This document shows, one piece after another, positions 63,632 to 64,000 of a DNA stretch of 64,000 nucleotides; positions within the stretch are counted from its first letter, which is position 1; every line of letters starts with the position of its first letter. The translations under genes and the position numbers were made by a program. The notes beneath the pieces are model-generated. The model made no database searches. It saw only the letters and a list, made by a program, of their open reading frames with translations, and had not been told where the DNA came from. Origin of the DNA: Caulobacter rhizosphaerae (GTDB lineage Bacteria; Pseudomonadota; Alphaproteobacteria; Caulobacterales; Caulobacteraceae); contig NZ_CP048816.1 of the NCBI RefSeq assembly GCF_010977555.1, positions 167,493 to 231,492 on the forward strand. The letters are read 5' to 3'.

Positions 63632-63879
63632 CAGAAGAGATCTTCCAGCGCCGGCTCGCCGCCGACATTTCGCGGTCGCACCACCAGTTCGAGATTGAGA
63701 GCGCTCAGGATGGCGAACACGGTCTCCAGCTTGGCGCCCGATCCGTTCTCCAACTCGGAGATCGTCGACTGGCGCAGCTGCGCGACCTCGCCGAGCGCGC
63801 CCTGGGTCAGGCCGGCCTTCTTCCGGTAGCGTCGCAAGGACGCGGCCAACTGAGCTTCGTTGCGAGCGATCAGGTCCAT
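63631..63879 (-). CDS. hipB: HipB-type antitoxin (XRE family HTH)
   Basis: From the ATG at 63879 the protein has 82 residues with a helix-turn-helix (LRRYRKKAGLTQGALGEVAQ, LRQSTISELENGSGAKLETV), then a beta tail (LNLELVVRPR) that would pair in the dimer. HipB neutralises HipA and represses the operon. A TTG at 63915 lies inside the -35 box, so the ATG is more likely; its initiation position matches the predicted transcription start, suggesting a leaderless message. The four operators lie just upstream. Confidence 0.9.
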   Translation of the reverse strand: MDLIARNEAQLAASLRRYRKKAGLTQGALGEVAQLRQSTISELENGSGAKLETVFAILSALNLELVVRPRNVGGEPALEDLF

Positions 63880-63886
63880 GGGGCGA

Positions 63887-63915
63887 GAAATACGGCGAGG
63901 CGTATATTTTGTCAA
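63887..63915 (-). promoter_or_regulatory. hipBA promoter, possibly leaderless
   Basis: Reading leftward, a perfect TTGACA (63910-63915) is followed by a 17-base spacer and TATTTC (63887-63892). Transcription would start about 7 bases later, at or beside the ATG at 63879. Operator 1 overlaps the -10 and the spacer. Confidence 0.65.
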
Positions 63916-63988
63916 TATACGGGGTGGCGTATATTTTGGCGTTATACGCTACGGCGCATAATTTTATGATATGCGGTGCGGCGTATAT
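63888..63988. promoter_or_regulatory. array of four hipB operator repeats at 27-bp spacing
   Basis: Four 20-bp sites with 7-bp arms, N6 centre, lie at 63888-63907, 63915-63934, 63942-63961 and 63969-63988. The start-to-start distance is exactly 27 bp each time. Site 2 is a perfect palindrome with ATATACG/CGTATAT arms; sites 1, 3 and 4 each have one arm mismatch. The right arm CGTATAT is identical in sites 1, 2 and 4. Binding by HipB would block the promoter and form a regular filament or looped complex. The array may continue past the window edge. Confidence 0.75.
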
Positions 63989-64000
63989 GCCACGGGCGGG

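Overview
The window is GC-rich, gene-dense bacterial DNA. It carries many exported hydrolases, two TonB-dependent outer-membrane receptors without SusD partners, non-phosphorylative sugar-acid enzymes and a P-type (Trb) conjugation cluster. This fits an alphaproteobacterium of the Caulobacterales type (Caulobacter or Phenylobacterium); the dehydratase at 36978-38765 closely resembles the Caulobacter D-xylonate dehydratase XylD. The genus is an inference. I saw no rRNA, tRNA, CRISPR array or transposase.

Region A (1-49407) is a locus for use of rhamnose-containing glycosides. A leftward group (6418 down to 1) encodes a beta-lactamase-fold serine hydrolase, a type-B carboxylesterase, a short GH106-like glycosidase and a tannase/feruloyl-esterase-like protein cut by the window edge. 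An exported alpha/beta hydrolase (6667-7647) is divergent from it. Next come all the genes of the L-rhamnose diketo-hydrolase pathway. Leftward from 14005 are rhamnonate dehydratase RhmD, the 2,4-diketo-3-deoxyrhamnonate hydrolase, a short-chain dehydrogenase, a lactonase-type amidohydrolase, the symporter RhaT and another serine hydrolase. Rightward from 14177 are an IclR regulator, L-rhamnose 1-dehydrogenase, a second IclR regulator and L-lactate dehydrogenase LldD. Rhamnose would thus become pyruvate plus L-lactate, and LldD would turn the lactate into pyruvate. Further right lie a cytoplasmic GH1 beta-glycosidase, a tannase-like lipoprotein, a TonB receptor, a GH78 alpha-L-rhamnosidase, a CocE/NonD hydrolase, a GH106 alpha-L-rhamnosidase, a TetR regulator and D-lactate dehydrogenase Dld. 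A second sugar-acid block follows: GntR regulator, XylD-like dehydratase, TonB receptor and short-chain dehydrogenase. It ends with a third tannase-like lipoprotein, a beta-propeller protein and a second short GH106-like glycosidase. A likely overall role is uptake and stripping of acylated, rhamnosylated plant glycosides: esterases remove acyl groups, rhamnosidases release rhamnose, RhaT imports it and the pathway oxidises it.

Region B (about 49408-64000) looks like part of a mobile element or plasmid-derived island. Two LuxR-type HTH genes and two small unknown genes precede a tight trbC-D-E-(orf)-J-K-L-F-G-I operon. These are followed by a ribbon-helix-helix protein, a RepC-type replication initiator and a leftward hipBA toxin-antitoxin pair. 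trbB, traG and a relaxase are not in the window. Two regulatory structures stand out. A convincing antisense-RNA candidate (promoter, three hairpins, terminator) lies on the minus strand in the repC leader. Four inverted-repeat operators at an exact 27-bp period precede hipB, and the first covers its promoter.

Other non-coding signals include paired GntR operators at 36124-36139 and 36924-36940, a shared interrupted element at 6537-6558 and 24201-24217, and several hairpin terminators. All functional calls come from reading motifs and remembered family sequences; no database search was run.
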